A stretch of DNA of 64,000 nt from the NCBI RefSeq assembly GCF_902497895.1, contig NZ_CABVHQ010000003.1, positions 120,232 through 184,231 of the forward strand. The letters run 5' to 3'. The stretch comes from Pseudomonas fluorescens (lineage in GTDB: Bacteria > Pseudomonadota > Gammaproteobacteria > Pseudomonadales > Pseudomonadaceae). The notes beneath the pieces were generated by a model that was not told the DNA's origin, did not search any database, and saw only the letters and a list, made by a program, of their open reading frames with translations. Positions 16,453-25,336 of this stretch are shown here, piece after piece; position 1 is the stretch's first letter; each line of letters begins with the position of its first letter. Made by a program: the position numbers and the translations under genes.

Positions 16453-17628
16453 ATGACGACAGCTCTGCGTATCTCCCTGATTACCGAAACCTTCCCTCCT
16501 GAAATCAACGGCGTGGCCAATACCCTTGGGCGCTTTTGCGATGGTTTGCGCGCGCGCGGGCATCAGGTCGAACTGGTCCGGCCACGTCAGGCCGGCGATC
16601 AAGGCCGGCCGAGCGACGAGCAACTGCTGCTCTGTCGCGGGTGGCCGCTGCCCGGCTATCCCGGCCTGCAATGGGGGATTTGCTCGATGCACAAATTGTT
16701 GCGACGCTGGAAGCGCCAGCGGCCTGATGTGCTGTACCTCGCCACTGAAGGTCCGTTGGGCCTGGCGGCACTACGGGCTGCTCGACGCCTGGGCATCGCG
16801 GTGGTCAGTGGCTTCCACACCAACTTCCAGCAGTACACCCACCAGTATGGTCTGGGCCCGCTGACCCGGCTGCTGACGCACTATTTGCGCTGGTTCCACA
16901 ACCGGTCGCAATTGACCCTGGTGCCCAGCGCCAGCCAGCGGATGGAGCTGGAGCGCCGCAGCTTCGAACGCCTGGCGCTGCTCTCCCATGGCGTCGACAG
17001 CCAGCTGTTTCACCCGGCCAAACGTCTGAATGTACTGCGGCAAGCCTGGGGCCTGGAGTGCGACGATATTGCCGTCATTCACGTAGGACGCCTCGCTCCG
17101 GAGAAAAACCTCGGGTTGCTCAAGCGCAGTTTTGAAGCCTTGCAGGCGACTTATCCACAGCGGCGGATGAAATTGGTCGTGGTCGGTGATGGTCCGCAAC
17201 GCGCAGTGCTGGAGCAGGAATTGCCGCAAGGGATCTTTTGCGGAACGCAATGCGGGGAAGCACTGGCCAGCCACTATGCGTCAGGGGATCTGTTTCTATT
17301 TCCGAGCCTGACCGAAACCTTCGGCAACGTGGTGCTTGAGGCGTTGGCCTCTGGCCTGGCGGTGGTGGCATACGATCAGGCGGCGGCGGCCCAACACATT
17401 CGCCATGGTTACAGCGGCGTACTGGCCATGCCAGGCGACGAGGATGCGTTCTGCGATGTGGCGTGCTGGTTGCTGGAGGATCGCGAAACCTTGCGCCGGG
17501 TACGCCTCAATGCCCGCCAGCATGCCAGCCGGCAAGGCTGGGCGGCGGTGATCGAGCAGTTGGAAAGCCAATTGCGTGGGGTTTGTCAGAAAGAGCAGAT
17601 GGTCCGTGGCCCAATGCCAGTCAGTTAA
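16453..17628 (+). CDS. Glycosyltransferase family 4 (GT-B)
   Basis: A 391-residue retaining GT-B glycosyltransferase. The N-terminal domain starts RISLITETFPPEINGVANTL, the typical start of GT4 mannosyl- and digalactosyldiacylglycerol-type enzymes. The C-terminal donor domain shows HVGRLAPEKNLGLL, VVVGDGPQ and FPSLTETFGNVVLEALASG, the last with the E-x7-E nucleotide-sugar site. The acceptor is unknown; a lipid glycan is plausible from similarity to MgtA and PimB-like enzymes. ATG 16453 is tentative, as the frame also has an ATG at 16429. It corresponds to PA0842 by context. A REP pair follows the gene. Confidence 0.85.
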   Translation: MTTALRISLITETFPPEINGVANTLGRFCDGLRARGHQVELVRPRQAGDQGRPSDEQLLLCRGWPLPGYPGLQWGICSMHKLLRRWKRQRPDVLYLATEGPLGLAALRAARRLGIAVVSGFHTNFQQYTHQYGLGPLTRLLTHYLRWFHNRSQLTLVPSASQRMELERRSFERLALLSHGVDSQLFHPAKRLNVLRQAWGLECDDIAVIHVGRLAPEKNLGLLKRSFEALQATYPQRRMKLVVVGDGPQRAVLEQELPQGIFCGTQCGEALASHYASGDLFLFPSLTETFGNVVLEALASGLAVVAYDQAAAAQHIRHGYSGVLAMPGDEDAFCDVACWLLEDRETLRRVRLNARQHASRQGWAAVIEQLESQLRGVCQKEQMVRGPMPVS

Positions 17629-17639
17629 GACGTTACGCG

Positions 17640-17780
17640 AACCGTAGCAGCTGGCGAAGCCTGCGTCCGGCTGCGCAGCAGTCGTAAAATCAGGCTCCGC
17701 GGTATTCCAGAAAAATCGGGGAAGCAGGATTTGCGACTGCTTCGCAGCCGGACGCAGCCTTCGGCAGCTGCTACGAGGAC
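17640..17780. repeat. Inverted REP pair
   Basis: gtagcagctggcgaagcctg at about 17644-17663 and its inverted partner cagccttcggcagctgctac at about 17755-17774, with mirror-image gctgcgcagcagtcg / cgactgcttcgcagc inner parts. It fills the gap between the convergent glycosyltransferase and ene-reductase genes. Confidence 0.9.
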
Positions 17781-17856
17781 AGTGCTGAACCTGAAACTCC
17801 TTAACTGACTGGCATTGGGGCAAGCTCCCTCGCCACAGGATTTGCCCGGACGCTGC

Positions 17857-18960
17857 TTATACCAGGCTCATCAACGCCTCACGGCTGAACGGCAGGATGT
17901 CCTGTTCGCGGCCTTCGCGCACTTTCAGCGCCCAGTCCGGGTCGACCAGCAGCGCACGGCCGACGGCAACCAGGTCGAACTCATCGTTGTTCAAACGCTC
18001 CAGCAGTTTGCCCAGGCTCGCCGGTTGCGCGACCTTGTCGGTATTGACCATGAACTGCAGGAACTCGCCGTCCAGGCCAACGCTGCCCACAGTGATGCTC
18101 GGCTTGCCGGTCAGCTTGCGGGTCCAGCCGGCCAGGTTCAACTCGGAACCGTCGAACTCTGGCTCCCAGAAACGTCGCGTCGAGCAGTGGAAGATATCCA
18201 CACCGGCGTCGGACAGCGGTTGGAGGAACTCGCCCAAGGCTTGCGGGGTGTGTACCAGACGAGCCGTGTAGTCCTGCTGCTTCCATTGGGAGAAGCGGAA
18301 AATGATCGGGAAGCCCGGGCCGACCGCGGCGCGTACCGCCTGGATCAGCTCGATGGCGAAACGTGAACGATTGGCCAGGCTGCCGCCATATTCGTCGGTG
18401 CGCTGGTTGCTGCCTTCCCAGAAGAACTGGTCCACCAGGTAACCGTGGGCGCCGTGGATCTCTACGCCGTCCATGCCAATGCTCTGAGCATCTTTGGCGG
18501 CCTGGGCGAATGCGTCGATGACGTCCTTGATGTCTTGTGGAGTCATGCCATGCACGACGACCTGGCCGTCCTTGAGTTTTTCCGAAGGACCATAGCCCGG
18601 CACGCTGGCATCCGGCTCGGTGCCGATGCGCCGAACGCTACCCACATGCCACAGTTGCGGAACAATCTTGCCGCCTTCAGCGTGGACCGCATCGACGACT
18701 TTCTTCCAGCCGGCCAACGCGGCTTCACCGTAGAAATGCGGAACGTTGGGGTAACCATTGGAAGCCTTGTGCCCGACGGTGGTGCCCTCGGTGATGATCA
18801 GGCCTACGCCAGCGGCCGCGCGACGACGGTAGTACTCGATGACTTTCGAGTTCGGTACGCCGCCAGGGGAGAACGACCGGGTCATTGGCGCCATGACGAC
18901 GCGACTCGGCAGTTCGAGGTTGCCGAGATGGAACGGTTTGAACAGGGCTTTGACGGGCAT
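17857..18960 (-). CDS. Old yellow enzyme family NADH:flavin oxidoreductase
   Basis: A 367-residue FMN-dependent ene-reductase with a TIM barrel. It starts LFKPFHLGNLELPSRVVMAPMTR, and the FMN and substrate-site segment VEIHGAHGYLVDQFFWEGSNQRTDEYGGS is at about 175-203. VAVGRALLVDPDW near the C-terminus contacts the FMN phosphate. These enzymes reduce activated C=C bonds and some nitro compounds; the native substrate is unknown. ATG 18960 has ggag six bases upstream and is preferred to a GTG four codons earlier. Context equals PA0840, near glutathione peroxidase. It probably serves in electrophile detoxification, which is an inference. Confidence 0.9.
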   Translation of the reverse strand: MPVKALFKPFHLGNLELPSRVVMAPMTRSFSPGGVPNSKVIEYYRRRAAAGVGLIITEGTTVGHKASNGYPNVPHFYGEAALAGWKKVVDAVHAEGGKIVPQLWHVGSVRRIGTEPDASVPGYGPSEKLKDGQVVVHGMTPQDIKDVIDAFAQAAKDAQSIGMDGVEIHGAHGYLVDQFFWEGSNQRTDEYGGSLANRSRFAIELIQAVRAAVGPGFPIIFRFSQWKQQDYTARLVHTPQALGEFLQPLSDAGVDIFHCSTRRFWEPEFDGSELNLAGWTRKLTGKPSITVGSVGLDGEFLQFMVNTDKVAQPASLGKLLERLNNDEFDLVAVGRALLVDPDWALKVREGREQDILPFSREALMSLV

Positions 18961-19117
18961 GGGGCGCTCCACGAAAACGTTATCGACGGGATAGAGGTTT
19001 TATGACGGCGATAATATGGAGAACAGCAAGGCTTGAGAAGTATTATTGATTCTGGTGATCAAGGGGTAGAAGGCGGGGACGCAGGAGAAGCAAAAGATCG
19101 CAACGCCCACAGGCGCG

Positions 19118-19156
19118 TGTGCAGGAGCTGCCGCAGGCTGCGATCTTTTGATCTTT
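19118..19156. repeat. Single REP element
   Basis: caggagctgccgcaggctgcgatcttttg-like sequence, a lone copy of the gtaggagctgccgcaggctg family, just after the 3' end of the glutathione peroxidase gene. Confidence 0.8.
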
Positions 19157-19176
19157 TGCTGTTTGCTGTTTGCGTT

Positions 19177-19659
19177 TCAGCCCAGCGCTTTTTCAATCGC
19201 CTGAACAACTGCCGGATCATCGGGAGTGGTCCGTGGCGAGAACCGCGCCAGCACACGTCCGTCCTTGCCCAGCAGGAACTTCTCGAAATTCCAGGTGATG
19301 TCGCCCGGGAACTCCGCACCCTCGCCCGCCAGCAGGCGATACAAGGAGTGACGATCATGGCCGTTGACCTCGAGCTTGCTGCTCAAGGGAAACGTAACGT
19401 CGTAATTGAGGCTGCAAAACTCCTGAATCTCTGCCTCGGTGCCTGGTTCCTGCCCGGCAAATTGATTGCACGGTAAGCCCAGCACACTGAAACCTCGATC
19501 CTTGTAGCGTTGATAAAGCGCTTCAAGCTCTTTGTATTGCGGAGTCAAGCCACACTTGGAGGCGACGTTGACCACCAGCACGACTTTCCCTTTCAACGGC
19601 GCGAGAGGTAGGTCCTGGCCATCCAGAGCTTTTAATTTCAGGTCGTGAAAAGCACTCAT
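19177..19659 (-). CDS. Glutathione peroxidase (cysteine type)
   Basis: A 160-residue thioredoxin-fold peroxidase that reduces organic or hydrogen peroxides. The catalytic Cys sits in NVASKCGLTPQY near residue 36, where animal enzymes have selenocysteine; the Gln of CNQFAGQEPG and the Trp of WNFEKFLLG complete the active site. Bacterial Cys-type members often use thioredoxin rather than glutathione as reductant, which would fit trxB nearby, but that is inference. ATG 19659 has ggag six bases upstream; an in-frame start four codons earlier lacks one. It follows the SlyD-like gene on the same strand beyond a terminator. Confidence 0.94.
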   Translation of the reverse strand: MSAFHDLKLKALDGQDLPLAPLKGKVVLVVNVASKCGLTPQYKELEALYQRYKDRGFSVLGLPCNQFAGQEPGTEAEIQEFCSLNYDVTFPLSSKLEVNGHDRHSLYRLLAGEGAEFPGDITWNFEKFLLGKDGRVLARFSPRTTPDDPAVVQAIEKALG

Positions 19660-19742
19660 GACGAACTCCAAATTTCCCGTGTTCTTCTCGAAACAGCCAC
19701 TCGACAGTGCAAGCGCGTTGCAGTCAAGAACAGCCGCGGACT

Positions 19743-19764
19743 AAAAAGGCGCCCGCGGGCGCCT
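19743..19764 (-). terminator. Terminator after the SlyD-like gene
   Basis: A GC-rich palindrome ggcgcccgcgggcgcc (19748-19763) followed on the minus strand by five U. It separates the SlyD-like gene from glutathione peroxidase. Confidence 0.8.
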
Positions 19765-19793
19765 CTCAAGCTATCTGAGCTTAGCGCAGAAAA

Positions 19794-20279
19794 TCAGTGG
19801 TGATGGCCACCTTCGCCATGGACGTGACCATGGGCGATTTCTTCCTGGCTGGCGTCGCGGATATCAACGATTTTGACCTGAAAGGTCAAACGCTGGCCGG
19901 CCAACGGGTGGTTGCCGTCGACGGTAACGTCGTCGCCGTCCAGATCACGGATGGTGACGATCTGCATTTGGCCGTCCGGAGCGGATGCGTGAAACTGCAT
20001 GCCCACTTCCAGCTCGTCGACGCCTTCGAACATGCTGCGGCTCAGGGTGCTGACCAGTTCGGCAGCGTATTCGCCGTAGGCATCTTCAGGTTCTACGGCA
20101 ACAGTCAGTTCGTCACCGACCGTCTTGCCTTCCAGAGCCTTCTCCAGGCCCGGAATGATGTTACCTGCGCCTTGCAGGTAGACCAGCGGCGCGCCGCCGG
20201 CGGAGCTGTCGATGACCTCACCAGCGTCGTTGGTCAGGGTATAGTCGATGGAGACAGCCTTATTGGCGGCGATCAGCAT
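19794..20279 (-). CDS. slyD: FKBP-type peptidyl-prolyl isomerase, SlyD-like
   Basis: A 161-residue cis-trans prolyl isomerase and chaperone. The FKBP domain starts VSIDYTLTNDAGEVIDSS, and PLVYLQGAGNIIPGLEKALEG is the active-site strand and loop. The insert-in-flap chaperone domain occupies about residues 68-130 (EDAYGEY through NHPLAGQRLTF). The tail is His-rich (HGHVHGEGGHHH), suggesting nickel or zinc binding as in E. coli SlyD. ATG 20279 matches the family start; the frame is open 35 codons upstream but that part is not conserved. Its 5' end is 14 bases from a divergent DUF3565 gene, so the promoters must overlap coding sequence. Confidence 0.93.
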   Translation of the reverse strand: MLIAANKAVSIDYTLTNDAGEVIDSSAGGAPLVYLQGAGNIIPGLEKALEGKTVGDELTVAVEPEDAYGEYAAELVSTLSRSMFEGVDELEVGMQFHASAPDGQMQIVTIRDLDGDDVTVDGNHPLAGQRLTFQVKIVDIRDASQEEIAHGHVHGEGGHHH

Positions 20280-20293
20280 GGGGGCGAGACCTT

Positions 20294-20587
20294 TTGCAAA
20301 AGAATGAAGAATGGTCAAGTTTAGCGAAGCAAACGCCCGAAAGCGAACACAACCCGGACGGACGGGTCGCCGCGCAAGGCTCAACCGTCACAGGCTTTCG
20401 TCAAGATGAAGAAGGACACTGGGTTGTCGAGCTTTCCTGCGGCCATACCCAACACCTGCGCCACCAGCCACCGTGGCAATCCCGGGCCTGGGTGACGGAT
20501 CCTGTGCACCGTCAGGAAAAAATAGGTCAGCCCTTTGCCTGCGGTTGGTGTGCTCAAGGCTCGGATAGCGATAACCTTAGCGATTGA
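20294..20587 (+). CDS. DUF3565 family protein
   Basis: A protein of about 97 residues. The conserved core TGFRQDEEGHWVVELSCGHTQHLRHQPPW followed by the CGWC motif near residue 84 marks DUF3565; Cys and His in SCGHTQH plus CGWC look like a zinc site. The function is unknown. The start is uncertain: the only candidate in frame upstream of the core is TTG 20294, with no clear ribosome site, so the first 20-30 residues may be wrong. It lies where I would expect ackA in a slyD-ackA-pta arrangement. Confidence 0.7.
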   Translation: MQKNEEWSSLAKQTPESEHNPDGRVAAQGSTVTGFRQDEEGHWVVELSCGHTQHLRHQPPWQSRAWVTDPVHRQEKIGQPFACGWCAQGSDSDNLSD

Positions 20588-20641
20588 TATCCGGTAGATG
20601 GCCAGCAATAGGCCTCACCGCGCACATTCCGAGAATCTCGC

Positions 20642-22741
20642 ATGCAGACTTTTTTTATCGCGCCCACCGATTTTGGTGTGGGTCTGACCTCCATCAGCCT
20701 CGGGCTGGTGCGTACCCTTGAACGGGCCGGGCTGAAAGTCGGCTTTTTCAAACCCATTGCCCAGCCGCACCCCGGCGACCTGGGGCCTGAACGCTCGACT
20801 GAACTGGTGGCCCGTACCCATGGCCTGAAACCACCAAAACCACTGGTCCTGGCCCATGTCGAACGGATGCTCGGCGACGGTCAGCTCGATGAACTGCTGG
20901 AAGAAATCATTACCCTGTACCAGGAAGCGGCCATCGGCAAAGACGTGCTGATTGTCGAAGGCATGGTCCCGACCCGCAGTGCCAGCTATGCCGCGCGGGT
21001 CAACCTGCACCTGGCGAAAAGCCTGGATGCCGAGGTAATCCTGGTGTCCGCGCCGGAAAACGAAGTGCTCACCGAGCTGTCCGGGCGGGTCGAGTTGCAG
21101 GCCCAGTTGTTCGGCGGGCCAAAGGACCCGAAAGTCCTCGGCGTGATCCTGAACAAGGTCCGCACCGATGAAAGCATGGAGGCCTTCGCCGCGCGCCTGA
21201 AAGAACACTCGCCATTGCTGCGCAGCGGCGACTTCCGTCTGCTCGGCTGCATCCCCTTCCGGCCGGAACTGAACGCCCCGCGCACTCGTGATGTGGCCGA
21301 CCTGCTTGGCGCCCAGGTGCTCAACCCCGGTGACTACGAAACCCGGCGCATGAGCAAAATCATCATCTGCGCCCGGACCATGCGCAACACAGTCGAGCTG
21401 CTCAAGCCCGGCGTACTGGTGGTGACTCCGGGGGATCGCGACGACATCATCCTCGCCGTCAGCCTCGCAGCCATAAACGGCGTGCCGCTGGCCGGCCTGT
21501 TGCTGACCAGCGATACCCTGCCCGACCCACAGATAATGGATCTGTGCCGGGGCGCCTTGCAGGCCGGCCTGCCGGTACTGTCGGTGAGCACCGGTTCCTA
21601 CGACACCGCCAATCAGCTGAACGGGCTTAACAAGGAAATCCCCATCGATGACCGCGAGCGCGCGGAAATCATCACCGATTTCGTCGCCGGCCACCTGGAT
21701 GCGAAATGGCTGCATCAACGCTGTGGCACGCCACGGGAAATGCGCCTGACCCCGGCGGTATTTCGCTACCAACTGATTCAGCGCGCCCAGGCGGCCAACA
21801 AGCGCATTGTTTTGCCGGAAGGCAGCGACCCACTGACGGTGCAAGCCGCAGCGATCTGCCAGGCCCGCGGCATTGCCCGTTGCGTGCTGCTGGCCAAACC
21901 CGACGATGTGCAAGCGGTGGCCCGCGCTCAAGGCATCGAGTTGCCGGAAGGCCTGGAGATTCTCGACCCGGACCTGATTCGTCAGCGCTATGTCGAACCG
22001 ATGGTGGCCCTGCGCAAAACCAAAAGCCTCAACGCGCCGATGGCCGAGCAACAACTGGAAGACACCGTGGTGATCGGCACCATGATGCTGGCGCTGGATG
22101 AAGTCGACGGACTGGTATCGGGGGTCATTCACTCCACCGCCAACACCATCCGCCCAGCCCTGCAGTTGATCAAGACCGCACCGGGCTGCACCCTGGTCTC
22201 GTCGGTATTTTTCATGCTGTTTCCCGAGCAGGTGCTGGTCTATGGCGACTGCGTGATGAACCCGCATCCAAGCGCCACTGAACTGGCCGAGATCGCCCTG
22301 CAAAGCGCCGACTCGGCGGCAGCGTTCGGCATCACCCCACGGGTGGCGATGATCAGCTACTCCAGCGGTGAATCGGCCAGCGGCGAAGAAGTCGAGAAGG
22401 TCCGCGAAGCCACCTTGCTGGCCCATGAAGCGCAAAACTCACTGCTGATCGACGGCCCGTTGCAGTACGACGCAGCAGCCAACGAAACCGTCGCCCGGCA
22501 ACTGGCGCCCAACAGTCAGGTCGCCGGCCGCGCCACGGTTTTCGTGTTCCCCGACCTGAACACCGGCAACACCACCCACAAGGCCGTGCAACGCAGCGCC
22601 GATTGCGTCAGCCTCGGGCCGATGCTGCAAGGCCTGCGCAAACCGGTGAACGACCTGCCGCGCGGCGCGCAAGTCGACGACATCGTCTACACCATCGCCC
22701 TGACTGCGATTCAAGCCGCCAATCGACCTATGGATGTTTAA
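20642..22741 (+). CDS. pta: Phosphate acetyltransferase (long form)
   Basis: A 699-residue enzyme interconverting acetyl-CoA and acetyl phosphate. It has the long three-part layout: a P-loop-like N-terminal domain (IAPTDFGVGLTSISLGL), a DRTGG regulatory domain (about 220-330) and the C-terminal catalytic domain from about residue 375 (RIVLPEGSDPLTVQAA, with GVIHSTANTIRPALQ and SSVFFML). Length is typical for proteobacterial long Pta. No ackA gene is next to it. The stop abuts the ATG of the acyltransferase gene, so the two are probably co-transcribed. A 606-residue open frame antisense to it is a codon-bias artefact. Confidence 0.96.
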   Translation: MQTFFIAPTDFGVGLTSISLGLVRTLERAGLKVGFFKPIAQPHPGDLGPERSTELVARTHGLKPPKPLVLAHVERMLGDGQLDELLEEIITLYQEAAIGKDVLIVEGMVPTRSASYAARVNLHLAKSLDAEVILVSAPENEVLTELSGRVELQAQLFGGPKDPKVLGVILNKVRTDESMEAFAARLKEHSPLLRSGDFRLLGCIPFRPELNAPRTRDVADLLGAQVLNPGDYETRRMSKIIICARTMRNTVELLKPGVLVVTPGDRDDIILAVSLAAINGVPLAGLLLTSDTLPDPQIMDLCRGALQAGLPVLSVSTGSYDTANQLNGLNKEIPIDDRERAEIITDFVAGHLDAKWLHQRCGTPREMRLTPAVFRYQLIQRAQAANKRIVLPEGSDPLTVQAAAICQARGIARCVLLAKPDDVQAVARAQGIELPEGLEILDPDLIRQRYVEPMVALRKTKSLNAPMAEQQLEDTVVIGTMMLALDEVDGLVSGVIHSTANTIRPALQLIKTAPGCTLVSSVFFMLFPEQVLVYGDCVMNPHPSATELAEIALQSADSAAAFGITPRVAMISYSSGESASGEEVEKVREATLLAHEAQNSLLIDGPLQYDAAANETVARQLAPNSQVAGRATVFVFPDLNTGNTTHKAVQRSADCVSLGPMLQGLRKPVNDLPRGAQVDDIVYTIALTAIQAANRPMDV

Positions 22742-23650
22742 ATGCTGGATTCTCTACCTGCACCCGTGCGCGGCGTGATCGCCTCGCTGCTGTTGGCGCT
22801 GAACACGATCCTCTGCTGTACGCCACTGTTCGTGGTGGCGATCTTCAAACTGCTGTTGCCCTTCCCGGCCGCCCAACGCTTCACCGACTGGCTGATGGGC
22901 CATATCCACGAAGCCTGGATCAGCAACAACAAGGCCTGGATGGACTTGCTCGGGCACACACGCTGGAAGCTCAGCGGGCTCGAAGGTCTGGACTATCAGC
23001 ATTCTTACCTGATCACCAGCAACCACCAGAGCTGGGTCGACATCATGGTGTTGCAGTACGTGCTGAACCGACGTATCCGACCCTTGAAGTTCTTCCTCAA
23101 GCAGGAGCTGATCTGGGTCCCGGTGATCGGTCTGGCGTGGTGGGCGCTGGGCTTTCCGTTCATGAAGCGTTATTCCAAGGCCTATCTGGCCAAGCACCCG
23201 GAGAAGAAAGGCAAAGACCTGGAAACCACCCGCAAGACTTGCGACAAGTTCCGCAATAACCCGGTGGGGATTTTCAACTTCGTCGAAGGCACGCGTTTTA
23301 CCGAAGGCAAGCACGCGCAGCAGAGTTCTCCGTTCCGCTATCTGCTTAAAGCCAAGGCCGGTGGCATCGCGTTTGTGCTGGATGCCATGGGTGAACAACT
23401 GGAGTCGATCGTCAACGTCACTATCCATTACCCGGCCGGACGCCTGGGTTACTGGGACCTGCTCTGCGGGAATGTGAAAGATGTGGTGGTGCATTTTCAG
23501 GAGCTGAAAATCCCGCCGCAGTTCATTGGCAAGAACTACGACCAGGACGGCGAATACCGACTGCAGTTTCAGGGCTGGATCAACCAGCTGTGGGAAGACA
23601 AGGATGCCTTGCTGGCGCAGATGCATCGGGAATATCCCGGTAAACACTAA
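22742..23650 (+). CDS. 1-acyl-glycerol-3-phosphate acyltransferase-like (YihG type)
   Basis: A 302-residue PlsC-superfamily acyltransferase with an N-terminal hydrophobic anchor (VRGVIASLLLALNTILCC). The catalytic HX4D box is NHQSWVD near residue 97, and the substrate box is FVEGTRFTEGKH near residue 182. The family member YihG of E. coli is a polyunsaturated/cis-vaccenate-preferring LPA acyltransferase. It follows pta without a gap. Its last 65 bases (23575-23639) are repeated at 26231-26295, on the other side of an AT-rich island, so the gene end may be an integration or recombination point. Confidence 0.92.
   Translation: MLDSLPAPVRGVIASLLLALNTILCCTPLFVVAIFKLLLPFPAAQRFTDWLMGHIHEAWISNNKAWMDLLGHTRWKLSGLEGLDYQHSYLITSNHQSWVDIMVLQYVLNRRIRPLKFFLKQELIWVPVIGLAWWALGFPFMKRYSKAYLAKHPEKKGKDLETTRKTCDKFRNNPVGIFNFVEGTRFTEGKHAQQSSPFRYLLKAKAGGIAFVLDAMGEQLESIVNVTIHYPAGRLGYWDLLCGNVKDVVVHFQELKIPPQFIGKNYDQDGEYRLQFQGWINQLWEDKDALLAQMHREYPGKH
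23575..23639 (+). repeat. Island boundary repeat, left copy
   Basis: The last codons of the acyltransferase gene. It aligns without gaps to 26231-26295 with 7 mismatches in 65 positions, including a shared 34-base core (23598-23631). Confidence 0.9.
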
Positions 23651-23735
23651 CCTCCTGTTAGCGGGCTATTTTGGCGTATTGGACGAGCTGAATCGTGGCG
23701 CGTTCTTCGATGCTGAGTTCGGTATTAATATATGG

Positions 23736-23763
23736 CAACACCTTACCGGAGAGTAAGGTGTTG
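23736..23763. terminator. Hairpin after the acyltransferase gene
   Basis: caacacctta (23736-23745) pairs perfectly with taaggtgttg (23754-23763) around an eight-base loop. No long T run follows, so terminator function is only likely. Confidence 0.5.
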
Positions 23764-23945
23764 CACTCAGCTTTCGCGGCCGCCCGGGTATTTTGAGTCA
23801 AGCTGACGATCAGGCTGCACGCGGGCGCATTTTCTCGCTCAAAGATAAATCGGATTTTTGTTTTTAGAGGAGCCCAATAGAGTCGTTTAATCTGGGGCTA
23901 ATTCGGCGGACAAATGCGAGCGGGACGATTTAAAAATGCAAGCCG

Positions 23946-24749
23946 CTACACATAACCATCGCTTCCTCCAGTACAGCAACCATATTCATCACCACTATCG
24001 TCAGAGCCACCACTTCCGCTACCAAATTCAAGTGACCCAATAGTTACCGTTGCGATATTTCCAGGAGGGGGAGCAGGAGAAACGGGTAATAATGGAGGAT
24101 GAAAACCACCACCCCCACTACTTTCATTGGGAGCAGCTATCGCAGATGACTGCAACTCTCCAGTTGCAGATATCCAATTACAAGAAAGCATCTGATTATT
24201 ATACGCCGCAGCCAATGTATCTTTATGAACTATTTGCATATCTGGCGCACAGACATAATCAAGGTAACTATCCAATGCTTTTTCTTTAAAGAAGTTCGCG
24301 GCGCTTGTTGTGATTCTTTCAAATGTTTCCGTACCAAGAATCGAATACATACCCGCTGATATCGTCACAAGGCCTAAACCAGTAATTATTGCAGGTGCTG
24401 CCCCACCCAAGATTGCCATCGTAGCAATCACTCCTGCAACATTCCCTACAAGACTGATAACATCACCCGCCTTGAATTCGGCGCCATCCCTGATATCTAC
24501 TCCGATCTTTAAAAAAGTAATTGTTCCCGCGACTATGTTGGCCGGCATGCTCACAATCGGAACATAAGGGCCTGCTAGTCTTGTTACGGAGGTCACACTC
24601 GCTATCACAGCTCCTGTTTGCGCCGTTTGATTCAACAACACCATTCCAGCACCGTTAACTAAAAACTGATCTGATACTGCAGTTGCGCCCGCGCCAACAG
24701 TCACACCGTCATTGACAACACCTACAAATATTTCGACTTTCCCGGCCAT
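23946..24749 (-). CDS. Unknown hydrophobic protein with Gly/Ser/Asp-rich tail
   Basis: A 267-residue protein I do not recognise. Residues 1-60 are beta-rich and Val/Gly/Ala-dense (VEIFVGVVNDGVTVGAGATAV). Residues 95-135 form one or two very hydrophobic stretches (ISLVGNVAGVIATMAILG and IITGLGLVTISAGMYSIL) that recall the glycine-rich hydrophobic regions of secreted or pore-forming proteins. A soluble part (FFKEKALDSYLDYVCAPD) follows, then a Pro-rich linker and a Gly/Ser/Asp tail with a CC pair. There is no N-terminal signal peptide. ATG 24749 has aaggag six bases upstream, overlapping the stop of the oxygenase gene, so translation is coupled. Nucleotide composition is unlike the core genes. 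Confidence 0.7.
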   Translation of the reverse strand: MAGKVEIFVGVVNDGVTVGAGATAVSDQFLVNGAGMVLLNQTAQTGAVIASVTSVTRLAGPYVPIVSMPANIVAGTITFLKIGVDIRDGAEFKAGDVISLVGNVAGVIATMAILGGAAPAIITGLGLVTISAGMYSILGTETFERITTSAANFFKEKALDSYLDYVCAPDMQIVHKDTLAAAYNNQMLSCNWISATGELQSSAIAAPNESSGGGGFHPPLLPVSPAPPPGNIATVTIGSLEFGSGSGGSDDSGDEYGCCTGGSDGYV

Positions 24750-24752
24750 ATA

Positions 24753-25336
24753 TCACTCCTTGATCACAGTTTTAAACGCAAGTGTCATTCTTACCTGATC
24801 ACACTTCACAGAAGGCGATCTCGCGGCATGTGGAATTCGTCCATCGAAAATTACTACCCGCCGTGATTTTGGCAGCACAGACTTTACGACGTTTTCTTTT
24901 TTATCATCATAGAAAACGAGTTCCCCACCCCAAGACGTGGGCCAGTGCTCATTACAGAAAACGATCACTGTCAGCCCTGGATGCATTTTATTATCCCGGT
25001 GAATTATCGTGTCTTGCCCGAACGTCTGCCATTTGCGTAGACGCCTAATAATGTAATATTGAAATCATGTAATCCTGACAACCTCTCCCAAAACCCGATC
25101 AGAAAACACCATGATTCACTACTGCTCAACTCTTCTACACACGACTGCCGGTCAGGACGACCTTTACCAGCAATAAAAACATGCCAACAAGGTCTAATAA
25201 AGGGGAGTTCTTCATAATTCGGCCAGTTGTATCTCCAAACAGCGCCTTTAAGCTGAAGATTTATGCTTTCCTCTTCTCCTCGAGTTAAGAAATCGTCAAT
25301 TACAAATATTCCATTATCAATCTGCTCGATTTTCAC
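24753..25336 (-). pseudogene. 2OG-Fe(II) oxygenase, interrupted by a frameshift
   Basis: Two frames join into one prolyl-4-hydroxylase-like oxygenase of about 195 residues. The first (from GTG 25336, with aagga six bases upstream) gives KIEQIDNGIFVIDDFL through FNITLLGVYANG and then runs out at 25004. Adding one base near 25026 continues it as FGQDTIIHRDN, restoring the iron-binding HxD, and onward to WGGELVFYDD, the distal His in RIPHAARS and the 2OG-binding Arg in QVRMTLAFK. All catalytic residues are intact, so either a recent one-base deletion or a sequencing error is responsible. It overlaps the upstream membrane-protein gene by 20 bases and couples to the gene downstream. The hydroxylation substrate is unknown. 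Confidence 0.8.

Noticed and set aside
20615..22435. 606-residue open frame antisense to pta
   Set aside because: A codon-bias shadow of a high-GC gene; the plus strand encodes a full conserved Pta.
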